This document shows positions 9,430 to 19,160 of a stretch of DNA of 64,000 bases, piece by piece; positions within the stretch are counted from its first letter, which is position 1, and each line of letters opens with the position of its first letter. This DNA comes from Roseovarius sp. (lineage in GTDB: Bacteria > Pseudomonadota > Alphaproteobacteria > Rhodobacterales > Rhodobacteraceae), in NCBI GenBank assembly GCA_029212365.1, contig JARGOC010000005.1:124001-188000 (forward strand), given 5' to 3'. The position numbers and the translations under genes were made by a program. Under the pieces are notes generated by a model. It was not told the DNA's origin. It saw only the letters and a program-made list of their open reading frames with translations, and did no database searches.

Positions 9430-10188
9430 TCAGACCAGCAAGGCAAAAAGAACTGCGATTTCACTGACTTGTTGCACGCTGCCAAGGATATCACCTGACT
9501 GACCACCAATTTTTTGTTTGGCAATCAGAGCAAGGCTGAGGACCGCCAAACTGGCCCATACCACCGGCCAAAACAGCGCACTGCCCAAGAGCAGCACCGC
9601 GACAATGCCGGCGATGCCCAGGCCTATGGCGGCGGTGGTCCCGCTGACGTGGCCCACGCGACGGGACAACCCGTCATCGCGCGCATGGGGCAGGGCGGCC
9701 ATCACCACAGGCATCGCGGCACGCGACAAGGCCGCCGCAGAAATAAGCGCCGCAGTGGCCGCCCCAATGCTGATGTCATACAGCATCCACAGCGCCGACC
9801 ATCGCGCAGCCAGGCTGAGACACAGGGCAATCACCCCATAGGTGCCGATCCGGCTGTCACGCATGATTTCTAGCCGTGTGCCACGGTCCCAACCGCCCCA
9901 AATACCATCTGCCATATCCGCCAGGCCATCCTCGTGCATCGCGCCGGTGGCCAGGATCAGGGCGCTGAGCGCCAGCAACGCGCACAGCCCCGAAGGAAGG
10001 CCCAAACCATGCGCCAGAAGCCCGACAAGGGCGGCAAGCCCACCGATCAGCAATCCCACCAATGGATAGGCCCAGGCCGCCTGTGATTGACGCGCACCAT
10101 CTGTTGCAGGCAACGGCAGGCGGCTCAGCAGGCTCAGCGCAGTCAGCGGGTCATTCAGGTCGATCAGGCGGTGGTCGTTTTTTTCCAT
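9430..10188 (-). CDS. cobS: adenosylcobinamide-GDP ribazoletransferase
   Basis: Membrane enzyme that joins adenosylcobinamide-GDP with alpha-ribazole (phosphate) in the last steps of cobalamin synthesis. The 252-aa protein is very hydrophobic with several membrane segments and carries the family motif [18 protein letters not shown] followed by [10 protein letters not shown]. The open frame runs on to 10665 across cobT, but the ATG at 10186-10188 gives the normal length. It is divergent from cobT across 81 bp, a typical CobS/CobT pairing. Confidence 0.93.
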   Translation of the reverse strand: MEKNDHRLIDLNDPLTALSLLSRLPLPATDGARQSQAAWAYPLVGLLIGGLAALVGLLAHGLGLPSGLCALLALSALILATGAMHEDGLADMADGIWGGWDRGTRLEIMRDSRIGTYGVIALCLSLAARWSALWMLYDISIGAATAALISAAALSRAAMPVVMAALPHARDDGLSRRVGHVSGTTAAIGLGIAGIVAVLLLGSALFWPVVWASLAVLSLALIAKQKIGGQSGDILGSVQQVSEIAVLFALLV

Positions 10189-10269
10189 CAGGGTGGCTCT
10201 TTTCAGGTGCGGCAGGCGGTCTGGCCTGCGATACATCACGAAAACCCAGTCTTTGCAACGAGGGACGCC

Positions 10270-11286
10270 ATGACCACCGGATTTGCCAGCCAAGCCGAAT
10301 TTGCCGCATTGCTGCGGGATTTGCCCGTGATAGATGCAGCGGCTGTGGAGGCCGCACTGGCCCGCGATGCGGTGCTGACCAAACCACCGGGGTCTTTGGG
10401 TCGGCTGGAAGAAATCGCGGCGTGGTACTGCGGATGGCGTGCTCAGGGGCAACCCACGATCAGCGCGCCGCAAATAATTGTCTTTGCCGGCAATCATGGC
10501 GTGACTGCACGCGGGGTGTCGGCCTTTCCGGCGGAAGTGACCGAGCAAATGGTGCTGAACTTTCAATCTCGCGGTGCGGCGATCAATCAACTGGCGGAGT
10601 GTGCGGGCGCGCGCCTTGATGTGCATGCGCTGTCTCTGGACACGCCAACAGATGATTTCACCCAAGGGCCGGCCATGGATGAAGCCGCGTTTGTGGCCGC
10701 ACTGCTTGCCGGGTGGAATGCGGTCGATCCCGCTGCCGATCTGCTGGTCACCGGCGAGATGGGCATTGGCAACACCACAAGTGCAGCGGCTTTGGCGCTG
10801 GCTTTGTGTGGCGGCAACGCTGAAGATTGGGTAGGGCGTGGCACCGGTGTGGATGATGCGGGCCTGAAACTGAAAGCGCAGGTTGTTGGCGAGGGGGTCG
10901 CGGCCAATCCAACGTCTAGGTCAGATGGGCTGGAGGCCCTGCGTTGCCTTGGCGGGCGTGAGTTGGCAGCCATGGCCGGGGCAATCCTGCGGGCGCGGCA
11001 TCTGCGCATTCCGGTCATTCTTGACGGGGTCATCTGCACCGCTGCCGCGGCCTGTCTGCATATGGTAAACCCAGCCGCGCTGGAGCACACAATAGCAGGT
11101 CATCTAAGTGCGGAAGGCGCCCATGCCAACTTGCTGAGTTACATAGATAAAACGCCACTGTTGGACCTTGGAATGCGGCTGGGCGAGGCCTCCGGCGGGG
11201 CACTGGCCATTGCCGTGGTCAAGGCGGCACTGGCGTGTCATTCGGGCATGGCGACATTTGCCGAAGCGGGCGTTTCGGACGCCTGA
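10270..11286 (+). CDS. cobT: nicotinate-nucleotide--dimethylbenzimidazole phosphoribosyltransferase
   Basis: 338 aa. It makes alpha-ribazole phosphate from dimethylbenzimidazole and nicotinate mononucleotide, the substrate branch for CobS. Family signatures are [12 protein letters not shown] near the N-terminus, [21 protein letters not shown] and the C-terminal [16 protein letters not shown] containing the catalytic Glu. The start is ATG at 10270 with AGGGA upstream; the longer frame from 10087 overlaps cobS and is rejected. I see no cobalamin riboswitch in the short divergent gap. Confidence 0.95.
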   Translation: MTTGFASQAEFAALLRDLPVIDAAAVEAALARDAVLTKPPGSLGRLEEIAAWYCGWRAQGQPTISAPQIIVFAGNHGVTARGVSAFPAEVTEQMVLNFQSRGAAINQLAECAGARLDVHALSLDTPTDDFTQGPAMDEAAFVAALLAGWNAVDPAADLLVTGEMGIGNTTSAAALALALCGGNAEDWVGRGTGVDDAGLKLKAQVVGEGVAANPTSRSDGLEALRCLGGRELAAMAGAILRARHLRIPVILDGVICTAAAACLHMVNPAALEHTIAGHLSAEGAHANLLSYIDKTPLLDLGMRLGEASGGALAIAVVKAALACHSGMATFAEAGVSDA

Positions 11287-11297
11287 AGCCAGCGTCT

Positions 11298-11345
11298 GCA
11301 CTGGCCTTATGCATTGGCCATTTGCACCGGCCTTATGCGCTGGCC
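11298..11345. repeat. tandem imperfect 22-bp repeat at the cobT/kef convergence
   Basis: Two copies at 11298-11319 and 11324-11345 share the form GCAC(T/C)GGCCTTATGC followed by (AT/GC)TGGCC, with period 26. The second copy overlaps the last codons of the antiporter gene. It probably arose by local slippage; no function is evident. Confidence 0.6.
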
Positions 11346-13246
11346 TTAGACTTGGCTGTAACAGCAGCACTTTCCTCCAGTTGGGTCAGCAGCATGGTTT
11401 GCAGCTCGTCCTCCAACTCTTTGGCGCGTGCGATATAGGCTTTGTTCTCAATCGTGGGGATGCTCGGATCCCACAGGGCGGCCAATTCGCGTACGGAATG
11501 GCGGTCATGGTGATAAAAGGTCTTTTCGATCTCGGCGGCTTCAAATTCGCTGAGGCCCATGTTTTCTAACACATAGCGCCCGGCGCGCAGTGAGCTGTCA
11601 AACATCTCGCGCACGATGTCATTTGCCCCGGCATTATACAGGCGGAAGACATGTGTGCGATCGCGTGCGCGCGCCACGATATGCAGATCAGGCCGCTCCC
11701 GCCGGGCAAAGGCCACCAGCCGGGCTGAGGCATCAATATCATCCAGCGCCACCACCAACACCCGCGCCTCTTTTAATCCGGCCGCATGCAGCAAATCAGG
11801 GCGTGTCGGATCACCCAGAAACCCCTTTACCCCAAAGCGGCGCATGCGTTGAATGGTTGTCAGATCATGATCCAGCACCACAGTTTTATAGCCGCTGGAG
11901 CGCACCAGCCGGTTGACGATCTGCCCGAACCGGCCAATGCCTGCGATAATCACAGTGCCCTGGTCGTCAATTTCATCGGCGTCGGGGGCTTCGGTTGTGT
12001 CGTCGATCCGGTTTGATAACCAATCATACAGGATGAACAACAGCGGCGTGATCAACATGGTCAGTGCCACAACCAGCAACAGCATCTCTTTCATCTCAGA
12101 CGGGATCACATTTTGCTGGCCCGAAAAAGACACCAGCACAAAGCCAAATTCCCCAGCCTGCGCCAGTGACAAGGTAAACAGCCACAGATTGCGCCCACGC
12201 AATTCAAACGCGCGCCCGAGCAAATACAGCACTCCGCCTTTGATCAGGATGATTGCCAACGCCAGGCCCAGCACCTGAAAGGTTTGCCCAAAGAGGATAC
12301 CAAAGTTGATACCAGCCCCCACAGTGATGAAAAACAACCCCAGCAACAGCCCCTTGAAGGGCGACAGATCGCTTTCCAACTCATGGCGGAATTCACTGCT
12401 GGCCAGGACCACACCGGCCAGAAAAGCCCCCAAAGCAGGCGACAGACCAACAAGGTTCATCGCAAAGGAAATGCCAACCACGATCAGCAAGGCCAGAGCT
12501 GTATACATCTCGCGCAGGCGCGCCTGGTGAATAAAGCGAAACACAGGCCGGGTCAGGTAAACCCCCATCAGGATGATGGCGACCACAACGCCTATGGTCA
12601 GCAGCGTGACCCCCCATCCCGGCAGGCTATCTATCAAGGAGATGGCCGCCTCATGAGCGGCGTTCTCGGGTTCTTGGCCACCTTCGTTCAAACGTTCCAG
12701 CGTTTCGGCCAACACCATTTCGGGCGGCTTTGGCAAAGCCAACAGCGGCAAAAGCGCCAGCATCGGGATCACGGCGATATCCTGCGTCAACAGCACCGAA
12801 AAAGCCGAGCGCCCCCCGCCGGTCTGCATAAGCCCCTTTTCCGAGAGGGTTTGCAGAACGATCGCGGTTGAGGACAGCGCAAAGATCATGCCAATGGCCA
12901 GCGCGACGCTCCAATATTGGCCCAGGATCATTGCGCCGATCATCACTGTCAGTGTGGTGATGCCAATTTGCAGCCCGCCAAGACCAATCAGCTTGTGGCG
13001 CATATCCCAAAGCGCACGCGGCTCCAGCTCCAGCCCGATGATGAACAACATCATGACCACGCCGAATTCGGCGAAATGCTGGAGTTCAGCCGTTTCATGC
13101 CCGCCGACAAGGCCAAAAAGCGGCCCGATAATGATGCCCGCAGCCAGATATCCCAACACGGATCCCAACCCCATACGCGCCGCTATCGGCACCGCGATCA
13201 CTGCGGCTGCCAAAAACACGGTGGCCTGGAACATAAAGCCTTCCAT
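11333..13246 (-). CDS. KefB/KefC-type cation:proton antiporter (CPA2) with TrkA-N domain
   Basis: 637 aa. About a dozen hydrophobic segments form the CPA2 exchanger domain (residues about 1-390), which includes the LTQDIAVIP motif with its membrane Asp. A cytoplasmic NAD-binding RCK/TrkA-N domain follows (GTVIIAGIGRFGQIVNRL, a GxGxxG nucleotide site, with the acidic VVLDHD strand end). Such proteins exchange K+ for H+ under nucleotide or glutathione-adduct control. ATG at 13246 with AAGGAC upstream. There is no kefF/kefG-like ancillary gene nearby. Confidence 0.9.
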   Translation of the reverse strand: MEGFMFQATVFLAAAVIAVPIAARMGLGSVLGYLAAGIIIGPLFGLVGGHETAELQHFAEFGVVMMLFIIGLELEPRALWDMRHKLIGLGGLQIGITTLTVMIGAMILGQYWSVALAIGMIFALSSTAIVLQTLSEKGLMQTGGGRSAFSVLLTQDIAVIPMLALLPLLALPKPPEMVLAETLERLNEGGQEPENAAHEAAISLIDSLPGWGVTLLTIGVVVAIILMGVYLTRPVFRFIHQARLREMYTALALLIVVGISFAMNLVGLSPALGAFLAGVVLASSEFRHELESDLSPFKGLLLGLFFITVGAGINFGILFGQTFQVLGLALAIILIKGGVLYLLGRAFELRGRNLWLFTLSLAQAGEFGFVLVSFSGQQNVIPSEMKEMLLLVVALTMLITPLLFILYDWLSNRIDDTTEAPDADEIDDQGTVIIAGIGRFGQIVNRLVRSSGYKTVVLDHDLTTIQRMRRFGVKGFLGDPTRPDLLHAAGLKEARVLVVALDDIDASARLVAFARRERPDLHIVARARDRTHVFRLYNAGANDIVREMFDSSLRAGRYVLENMGLSEFEAAEIEKTFYHHDRHSVRELAALWDPSIPTIENKAYIARAKELEDELQTMLLTQLEESAAVTAKSKASA

Positions 13247-13413
13247 CAGGGGTCCTTATTGGGAGTGCGCGCGCATGCGTCGGGTTAAATCAATCATCCT
13301 CAATCCGCAGGCCCGGCGCAAGGTGAAGCTGCACTCAAAGAGCATTCGGTGTTTGGCAAACAGCGGTATTTCTCGTGCTGTGGTGCTGGCTTGGCTTTGG
13401 CAAATGCGGGGAC

Positions 13414-16074
13414 TTATCCGCGTGGCATTTTCAGAACAACCGAGCGTCCACCCTTATTGTAGCGCAGATCACTGTCGCCAATCGCGCTGACTTTGCCACC
13501 GTCCAGCCGATCCCCCACTTTGACCTTTTTGTAGCGCCCATTGGACATTCGCACCAACGCACGGCGGCTTTTGGGTGTGCCATAGACACCGATCAAATTC
13601 ACCCGCTTGAACTTGATGGCATTGCGCTGTGTTGCTTGCTTGGACACGCTGGCCTTAGACGGAATTTTGGGGCTGACACGCTGCGTGGCGCGCACAGCAA
13701 CAGCCTGCTGGGTGGTATCAGCATTGCCGCTTTGGGTCTGTTTGCGCTTGGTGCGCTGCACGATCTTGTCAAAGTTGCGCGGCTTGGTTTTGGGCTTCAC
13801 AGATGATTTGACTGCTTGTGGTGTGGCCCCTGAAAATGCAATTGTCGCCTGCGCGGCAGCGGCCACGGCGTTGTCAATCGCGTCCGGATCAGTTGTATTT
13901 GCCGCGGCAGCGGCTGCGGCCGCCTCGGCCTGTTGCGCGGCCAGTGCTTTGGCTTGGGCAATCTTACGCGCCTCTTCAGCCGCCTCTTGCGCACTTTCAG
14001 GGCGCATTTTCGGGCGCAACGAGGCCAGCTCATTTATCGTGCGGCCGCTCAGGGCGTTGCGCTCGATCTGTTCTGCGGCGTCTGCCGGGCGTGCGCGTGG
14101 GCGGATAGACGCTTGCTGGATTTCAACTTGTGCGCTTACCTCAGGTTGCTGTAGCGCAGTTTCAGGGTTTGACCAGCTGGCGGGCGGCGTGATTTTCGGC
14201 TGGCCTGCAAAGACAATCACCCCCTCAGGTGTGATGGCGCCTTTGGGCGTGGCCAGAACAAACCCGCGCGGATCAAACACAAACCTTGTATCTGCCGCAG
14301 GAGGGGGCGCGGGCGAAAACATGATGCCATCGGTCAGCGCGGCCTCAACAGAGGGCAGGGCAACAGCATCCTGAAATCCGGGGTCCGGGTCCAGTGACGT
14401 CTGATAGAATTCCTCCAGATTATTCGGCTGAGGCGAGGCCGAAGGCTCAGGTGCCAATTGCCATATGCCGGTCGCCGCATAGCGTGCCTTTGCCTCGTCC
14501 GGGCTAAGGTCTGCGGGGGTCACACGACTGAGGATTTCAGTTGCGGGATCATCCAGGACCGATACCGTCTCATCCGGGGTGAGAGAGGCCAGTTCGATCT
14601 CTTCTTCTTCGCTGAGTGCAGCTTCGGCCTCTTCAGGTGATGGCAGGCTCGCCACGGCAGGTGTGTCATTTGAGCGGAAGAACCCGGCCAGGCCATCGTC
14701 CATGAAAATAGACGCCCATGCGGCCACCACAATCAGGAATAGCAGCAAAACAGCGGTCAGGATCAGCCCCAGAAAGCGCGGCTTGCCGCCGACCGTGGCT
14801 TGTTCACGCGCGCCAAAGATGGTCATGCGCTGTTTTTCATCTGCCGGTTGGGGAATGCCAGCGGCAAGGGCCCCCTTCTTTTTCTTGGTGCGTGATCGAC
14901 GGGTGAAAAATGCGGGTTTCGCTTCTGCCGGGGGCGGTGTGGCGAGCGGTGGGGCAGTGTCCTCTGGTGTGTCGTGCGGCTCTGCGTCAAACAGGGCGGC
15001 CTCATCCAAGGCAGGCGTATCGGTCAAGCCTTCGGTCTGCGGCCTGATATGATCGGCCAGGATCGGGGCGGCGATGGGCGCATCTTCATCAATGGGCAAA
15101 GCCGGATCTGACACCCCGTTGGCGGTTGGCGCTTCGTCCTCGGCGCTGGGGTCGTGTGCTGCCTCAAAGGTGATGCGGGGCGGCGGGGCGTCACGCACGA
15201 CCCCGTCAAGCCTTGGGGCCGTGGCGGCCCCGTCCTCGCGCCGGGCGCGAATACTTGCAAAGGCCGCGGCGGCGGCCGGCTCAAGCGTGTCACCCGCGAT
15301 ATGCGGCTCGGGTGTTTCTTGGGGATCTGTTTTTGTGGCCTGCTCAGGTTCAGGTGCCTTTGTACCCGGTTCGACAGTGCTCTGCTCAGCGGGCGTCGCC
15401 TCAGGCGCGGCTGTTTGCTCTGGCTCAGGCACTTGGGCGGAGGCGGCTTCACTGTCGTCGGCATCTGCGGCAGGCTGCTCGGGCGTTACTTCGACCTCAA
15501 CTGCGGCTTCAGGGTCTGGCAGTTTGGCGGCCCCGATGACACGGATAGGAGAGCTGTCGCGCGTGACCTCTATATCCCCGCCCGCATCAATCTTGGCCCA
15601 GGCCGACACACCAAAATACGGCTCGCCCACATATTGGTCCGCATCGGGCGTGGCGACATAGCACACCGGGTTAAACTGGTGGTCCACGGCAAAGGCCTCG
15701 GCCTCGGCCAGGGTTTCACGGGCTACGGCGGCAATCGACAAAACACCATTGTCGAACGACCAATCATAGGCCAGATCATCCACACCATAGGGCGTGGCCT
15801 CTTCCAGCGCGCTGCGCACTGAGGCGTCCATATCACTGATATCACCGTCAAAATCACGGATCGACAGGTATTTCACCTGATCATTTGGCAGCACCAGCTT
15901 GCAGCGCAGACCCGAGGCATCCAACATAAGTGCCTTTTGGCGCAGCGTGGTCAACTCGGCGCTCAGATCGGCACAATCCAGCGCCACATCGCCCACAAGA
16001 TGCCACCCAGGGAACGCCCGGTGCAAAAGGCCAATTCCATCAAACGATAAAGTCAGGGCAAAATTCGGTTTCAT
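13414..16074 (-). CDS. large bitopic protein, PilM/GspL-like N-terminus and GspC-like C-terminus (hypothetical)
   Basis: 886 aa; not a family I can name with certainty. Residues 1 to about 200 show alternating strands and the pattern SALEEATPYGVDDLAYDW, reminiscent of the actin-like cytoplasmic domain of GspL/PilM. A long Pro/Glu/Ala-rich linker follows, then a Lys-rich patch and one membrane span (about 434-458, rich in Leu/Ile/Val). The periplasmic part is low-complexity with an Ala-rich helix. It ends in a compact 70-residue domain (VNLIGVYGTPKSRRALVRMS, KVKVGDRLDGGKVSAIGD) like the GspC/PilP homology region. The ATG at 16074 starts the folded domain. No other secretion or pilus genes are adjacent. 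Confidence 0.75.
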   Translation of the reverse strand: MKPNFALTLSFDGIGLLHRAFPGWHLVGDVALDCADLSAELTTLRQKALMLDASGLRCKLVLPNDQVKYLSIRDFDGDISDMDASVRSALEEATPYGVDDLAYDWSFDNGVLSIAAVARETLAEAEAFAVDHQFNPVCYVATPDADQYVGEPYFGVSAWAKIDAGGDIEVTRDSSPIRVIGAAKLPDPEAAVEVEVTPEQPAADADDSEAASAQVPEPEQTAAPEATPAEQSTVEPGTKAPEPEQATKTDPQETPEPHIAGDTLEPAAAAAFASIRARREDGAATAPRLDGVVRDAPPPRITFEAAHDPSAEDEAPTANGVSDPALPIDEDAPIAAPILADHIRPQTEGLTDTPALDEAALFDAEPHDTPEDTAPPLATPPPAEAKPAFFTRRSRTKKKKGALAAGIPQPADEKQRMTIFGAREQATVGGKPRFLGLILTAVLLLFLIVVAAWASIFMDDGLAGFFRSNDTPAVASLPSPEEAEAALSEEEEIELASLTPDETVSVLDDPATEILSRVTPADLSPDEAKARYAATGIWQLAPEPSASPQPNNLEEFYQTSLDPDPGFQDAVALPSVEAALTDGIMFSPAPPPAADTRFVFDPRGFVLATPKGAITPEGVIVFAGQPKITPPASWSNPETALQQPEVSAQVEIQQASIRPRARPADAAEQIERNALSGRTINELASLRPKMRPESAQEAAEEARKIAQAKALAAQQAEAAAAAAAANTTDPDAIDNAVAAAAQATIAFSGATPQAVKSSVKPKTKPRNFDKIVQRTKRKQTQSGNADTTQQAVAVRATQRVSPKIPSKASVSKQATQRNAIKFKRVNLIGVYGTPKSRRALVRMSNGRYKKVKVGDRLDGGKVSAIGDSDLRYNKGGRSVVLKMPRG

Positions 16075-16160
16075 TGTCACCGCTTTAACATCAGACCACA
16101 TGGCCGGGAACGCCTCCCCGGTTTGTGCGGATTTTACAGCAGGTTTCTGCTGAGGAAAAG

Positions 16161-16184
16161 GAAAACCCCGCCAAAGAGCGGGGC
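16161..16184 (-). terminator. rho-independent terminator of metY
   Basis: On the minus strand the stem CCCCGC/GCGGGG with a 6-nt loop is followed by TTTTCCTTTT. It lies 25 nt after the metY stop and ahead of the next gene on the same strand, so it separates the two units. Confidence 0.8.
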
Positions 16185-16208
16185 TCACCGGTATTTAATC
16201 GCCGAAAA

Positions 16209-17504
16209 TCAGGCGGATGCCTTGGAAAGCGCTTGATCCAGATCGGCGATGATGTCGTCTACATCTTCGGTCCCGATGGAAATGCGCACAACGTTGGGGC
16301 TGGCCCCGGCTGCGGTTTGCTGTTCGGGCGTCAACTGGCGGTGCGTGGTCGAGGCCGCGTGGATGATCAACGAGCGTGTATCGCCCAGGTTGGCCACATG
16401 GCTGAACAGTTCCAGACTATCGACCAGTTTGATGCAGCCATCATAGCCAGACTTCAGCGCCACGGTGAACAGACCGCCAGCGCCTTTGGGGCAGATGGTC
16501 TTGACCCGCTCAAACGAGGGCGAGGATTTGAGGCCCGCATAGGTCACGGCCTCAACCCGGTCGTCTTTTTCCAGCCATTCGGCAACGGCTTGCGCGTTCT
16601 CTACATGGCGTTGCATCCGCAGGCTGAGCGTTTCAATGCCCATCAGCGTGTAATGCGCGGCTTGTGGATTTAGGGTCATGCCCAGATCACGCAGGCCAAT
16701 GGCAATGCCATGAAAGGTGAAGGCCAGCGGGCCAAATGTCTCATGGAACTTCAGCCCGTGATAGGCCTCTTCGGGTTGCGATAGTGACGGAAATTTGTCG
16801 GACGCGGACCAGTCAAACGTGCCTGAATCCACGACGACCCCGCCGGTGACAGTGCCATTGCCGGTCAGGTATTTGGTCATCGAATGCACCACCAAAGTGG
16901 CGCCATGTTCGATCGGGCGACACAGATAAGGCGTGGCGGTGGTGTTATCGACAATCAGCGGAACACCCGCGCCATCAGCCAGTTTTGCCACCATATCCAG
17001 ATCGGCAATATGACCACCAGGGTTGGCGATGGTTTCGCAGAAGATCGCACGGGTATCATCGTCTATTGCTGCCTTGATCGCATCGGCGTCGTCGATATCG
17101 ACAAACTTGGCCTCCCAGCCGAACCGTTTGATCGTTTGGCTAAACTGCGTGATGGACCCGCCATAAAGCCGTGTGGACACAATCACATTGCGCCCCGGTG
17201 CCATCAAAGGAAACAGCGCCATGATCTGGGCTGCGTGCCCTGAGGAACAACAGACAGCACCTGCACCGCCTTCCAATGTCGCCACGCGCTCTTGCAGCAC
17301 GGCAACGGTGGGGTTGGTCAGGCGTGAATAAATATAGCCAACTTCTTGCAAGTTAAACAACGCCGCGGCGTGTTCAGCATCGCGGAACACATAAGCGGTG
17401 GTCTGATAGATCGGCGTTTGGCGTGCACCGGTCGCCGGGTCGGGCCGGGCACCTGCGTGAATTTGCAATGTGTCAAAACCAAATTTATGGGCGGGATCAG
17501 ACAT
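16209..17504 (-). CDS. metY: O-acetylhomoserine sulfhydrylase / aminocarboxypropyltransferase
   Basis: 431 aa, PLP-dependent Cys/Met-metabolism family. It forms homocysteine (or methionine with methanethiol) from O-acetylhomoserine in the cytoplasm. Visible signatures are the N-terminal YQTTAYVF, the GGAGAVCCSSGHAAQ phosphate-binding stretch and the PLP lysine in VVHSMTKYLTGNG. The C-terminal half has the SRSLI/IHAASTTHR family pattern. RBS GAGGAG precedes the ATG. Followed by a clear terminator. I saw no convincing SAM riboswitch in the short leader. Confidence 0.95.
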   Translation of the reverse strand: MSDPAHKFGFDTLQIHAGARPDPATGARQTPIYQTTAYVFRDAEHAAALFNLQEVGYIYSRLTNPTVAVLQERVATLEGGAGAVCCSSGHAAQIMALFPLMAPGRNVIVSTRLYGGSITQFSQTIKRFGWEAKFVDIDDADAIKAAIDDDTRAIFCETIANPGGHIADLDMVAKLADGAGVPLIVDNTTATPYLCRPIEHGATLVVHSMTKYLTGNGTVTGGVVVDSGTFDWSASDKFPSLSQPEEAYHGLKFHETFGPLAFTFHGIAIGLRDLGMTLNPQAAHYTLMGIETLSLRMQRHVENAQAVAEWLEKDDRVEAVTYAGLKSSPSFERVKTICPKGAGGLFTVALKSGYDGCIKLVDSLELFSHVANLGDTRSLIIHAASTTHRQLTPEQQTAAGASPNVVRISIGTEDVDDIIADLDQALSKASA

Positions 17505-17590
17505 GGGGGCTCCTCTCTAGAATGGCGTTCATTCAGAGTTAGTTTAAAGCCGTTGAGGGAACAACCGTTGAATCTTGGCCGGAGCCTGGT

Positions 17591-17956
17591 TCAATCACCC
17601 TTTGATGTCTCAATCAGAACCGGGATGCTACGCGGATCTTTGATTGGGGGGCGGCCATTTTGGGGTGGCGGATTAAAATGCGAGTCATAGGGTGGATCGG
17701 TGACGCCTGTATTGCGCACAACCCTGGCGCATTCCTCCACAGTAGGGGGAGAGCATGCAAGCGCTTCACCATTCACCACAACCTGGAATTTTTCAAATAC
17801 GACCCTTTTGTATGGGTCAACATCCTGCACGCGCCGCAGTTCAAATTCGACGCCATCCACTTTGACGGTGCCGATTTTTTCAGTCTTTTCGACTGTGCAA
17901 GCTGACACAGAGATTAGTAGCGACACCAGAACAAGTGAGCGAAATAAATTTAACAT
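17591..17956 (-). CDS. small lipoprotein, member of a local paralogous trio (copy 3)
   Basis: 121 aa with a lipoprotein signal: hydrophobic N-terminus ending in a lipobox with Cys at residue 20 (SVSAC). After the Cys comes TVEKTEKIGTVKVDGVEFEL, the same pattern as in the two genes upstream at 18158 and 18583. The middle and C-terminus are unrelated in wording to the other two and Pro-rich. The function is unknown; it is presumably anchored to the inner leaflet of the outer membrane or to the inner membrane. Confidence 0.75.
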   Translation of the reverse strand: MLNLFRSLVLVSLLISVSACTVEKTEKIGTVKVDGVEFELRRVQDVDPYKRVVFEKFQVVVNGEALACSPPTVEECARVVRNTGVTDPPYDSHFNPPPQNGRPPIKDPRSIPVLIETSKGD

Positions 17957-18157
17957 ATCAACTCCTTAAGTGTGAAATAATTGCAATAAAAAGAGGATAC
18001 AGGCGGCCTAAGCGGCAACGCGGCCTGTCTGAATATACCACATTCCCGGTTCATGCCCAAATCACACAAGTGTCAGGACGCAGCCTCACTCGGACCGTGT
18101 GTACCGCACTGAGATGGGCAACCACCCCTGGCAGCGGCGTTGTGGGGCAGGGGGTCT

Positions 18158-18529
18158 TTATGTGCCGCCACGCTCTGTTGAGGTTTCTTCTGTTGCGACG
18201 TCCGGCTTGGCGGGCGTTGCGGTTTGGGGTTGCGGGCCCCTGTTTGCGTTGAGCCAGCCTCTCGCGGCTTGCTTGTGTTTGTTTTGGGAAAAATAACTGT
18301 CGTCTTCCACATAAACTGTCTTTTTGGTGCCATCCGGAAATGAGACGATATAGTAAACGTTGTCCCGATCCCGGCTCGACAATGGAGAGGTGTATTCAGT
18401 GCTGTAATATTCGTAGTGGAATACGTTTCCATCAATCTTGAATGATCCGGTGGTCTCTCGTTCATATGTGCATGCAACATTAAAAAAGAACGCGCAGGTT
18501 GCGATGCCGGGTATAATCTTGGAGTTCAT
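18158..18529 (-). CDS. small lipoprotein, member of a local paralogous trio (copy 2)
   Basis: 123 aa. The N-terminal hydrophobic segment ends in VAC with Cys at residue 20, and TYERETTGSFKIDGNVFHYEY follows, matching the conserved pattern of the neighbouring copies. A YYIVSFPDGTKKTVYVEDD segment is shared with copy 1 (YYKIAFPDGTTKTVVEDN). The C-terminal tail is polar and ends ERGGT. Function unknown. Base composition is somewhat lower in G+C than the backbone. Confidence 0.75.
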   Translation of the reverse strand: MNSKIIPGIATCAFFFNVACTYERETTGSFKIDGNVFHYEYYSTEYTSPLSSRDRDNVYYIVSFPDGTKKTVYVEDDSYFSQNKHKQAARGWLNANRGPQPQTATPAKPDVATEETSTERGGT

Positions 18530-18582
18530 TTCATTGTCCTCTGTGGCTGTTTAACCGGCGATGACTGTTTAACCGGCTAGTT

Positions 18583-18978
18583 TTACATGCCGCCCGGCTC
18601 TGGCGAGATTTTTTCCGTCTCGGTGCCGGATTTGGGTTGCGCTGTGTTTTTGGCTGCCTTGGCTTTCTTCTTTAATATCATGTCTTTGGTTTCTCGAGAA
18701 TCCAGCCATTGTTTTATCGTGGCCCGTGCGGATACGAGTGCATCCCCCTGATTATCCTCCACGACGGTTTTGGTCGTTCCATCAGGAAACGCAATTTTGT
18801 AGTAAACCCCGTCAGATGATGCACCAATATATGGCGTGGGTTGCTCTGAAATCGTGCGTTCGTAATCAAAGCTGTGACCGTCAACTGTAATGGTCCCTGT
18901 GGAGGTCTGCTCAACCGTGCAGGCCATCGTCAGCAAGAGGGTGCTTGCTGTCACTGCAATTTTAATGTGTGATTTCAT
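18583..18978 (-). CDS. small lipoprotein, member of a local paralogous trio (copy 1)
   Basis: 131 aa. Signal segment TASTLLLTMAC with Cys at residue 20, then TVEQTSTGTITVDGHSFDYER, then the FPDGTTKTVVEDN block shared with copy 2. The Lys-rich tail ends EPGGM, similar to the ends of copy 2. The three genes lie head to tail with 50-200 bp gaps, consistent with tandem duplication. The family is not one I recognise. Confidence 0.75.
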   Translation of the reverse strand: MKSHIKIAVTASTLLLTMACTVEQTSTGTITVDGHSFDYERTISEQPTPYIGASSDGVYYKIAFPDGTTKTVVEDNQGDALVSARATIKQWLDSRETKDMILKKKAKAAKNTAQPKSGTETEKISPEPGGM

Positions 18979-19160
18979 AATCTTGATTTCCTATGCAACT
19001 ACAGTTTTCCGTCGGAAACACATGGAACTGGCAATGGGAATTTGTACTGATTAACGTAGAATATTTGATCCAGAATCGGAAAAATATACCACTATTCTAG
19101 GTCCATTCCGGCATTGGCTGTCAAATTAATAAAAAGGTGTCAGACCACGCCGAGCGAAAT

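Noticed and set aside
10189..10269. Cobalamin riboswitch between cobS and cobT
   Set aside because: The 81-bp gap is too short and lacks the B12-box.
9518..10619. Several plus-strand frames opposite cobS
   Set aside because: Shadows of cobS and of the cobT upstream region.
17505..17595. Possible SAM riboswitch upstream of metY
   Set aside because: Looked for SAM-II and SAM/SAH patterns; only a GTTG/CAAC hairpin and a CAACGGCTT stretch are seen, without the conserved pseudoknot segments.
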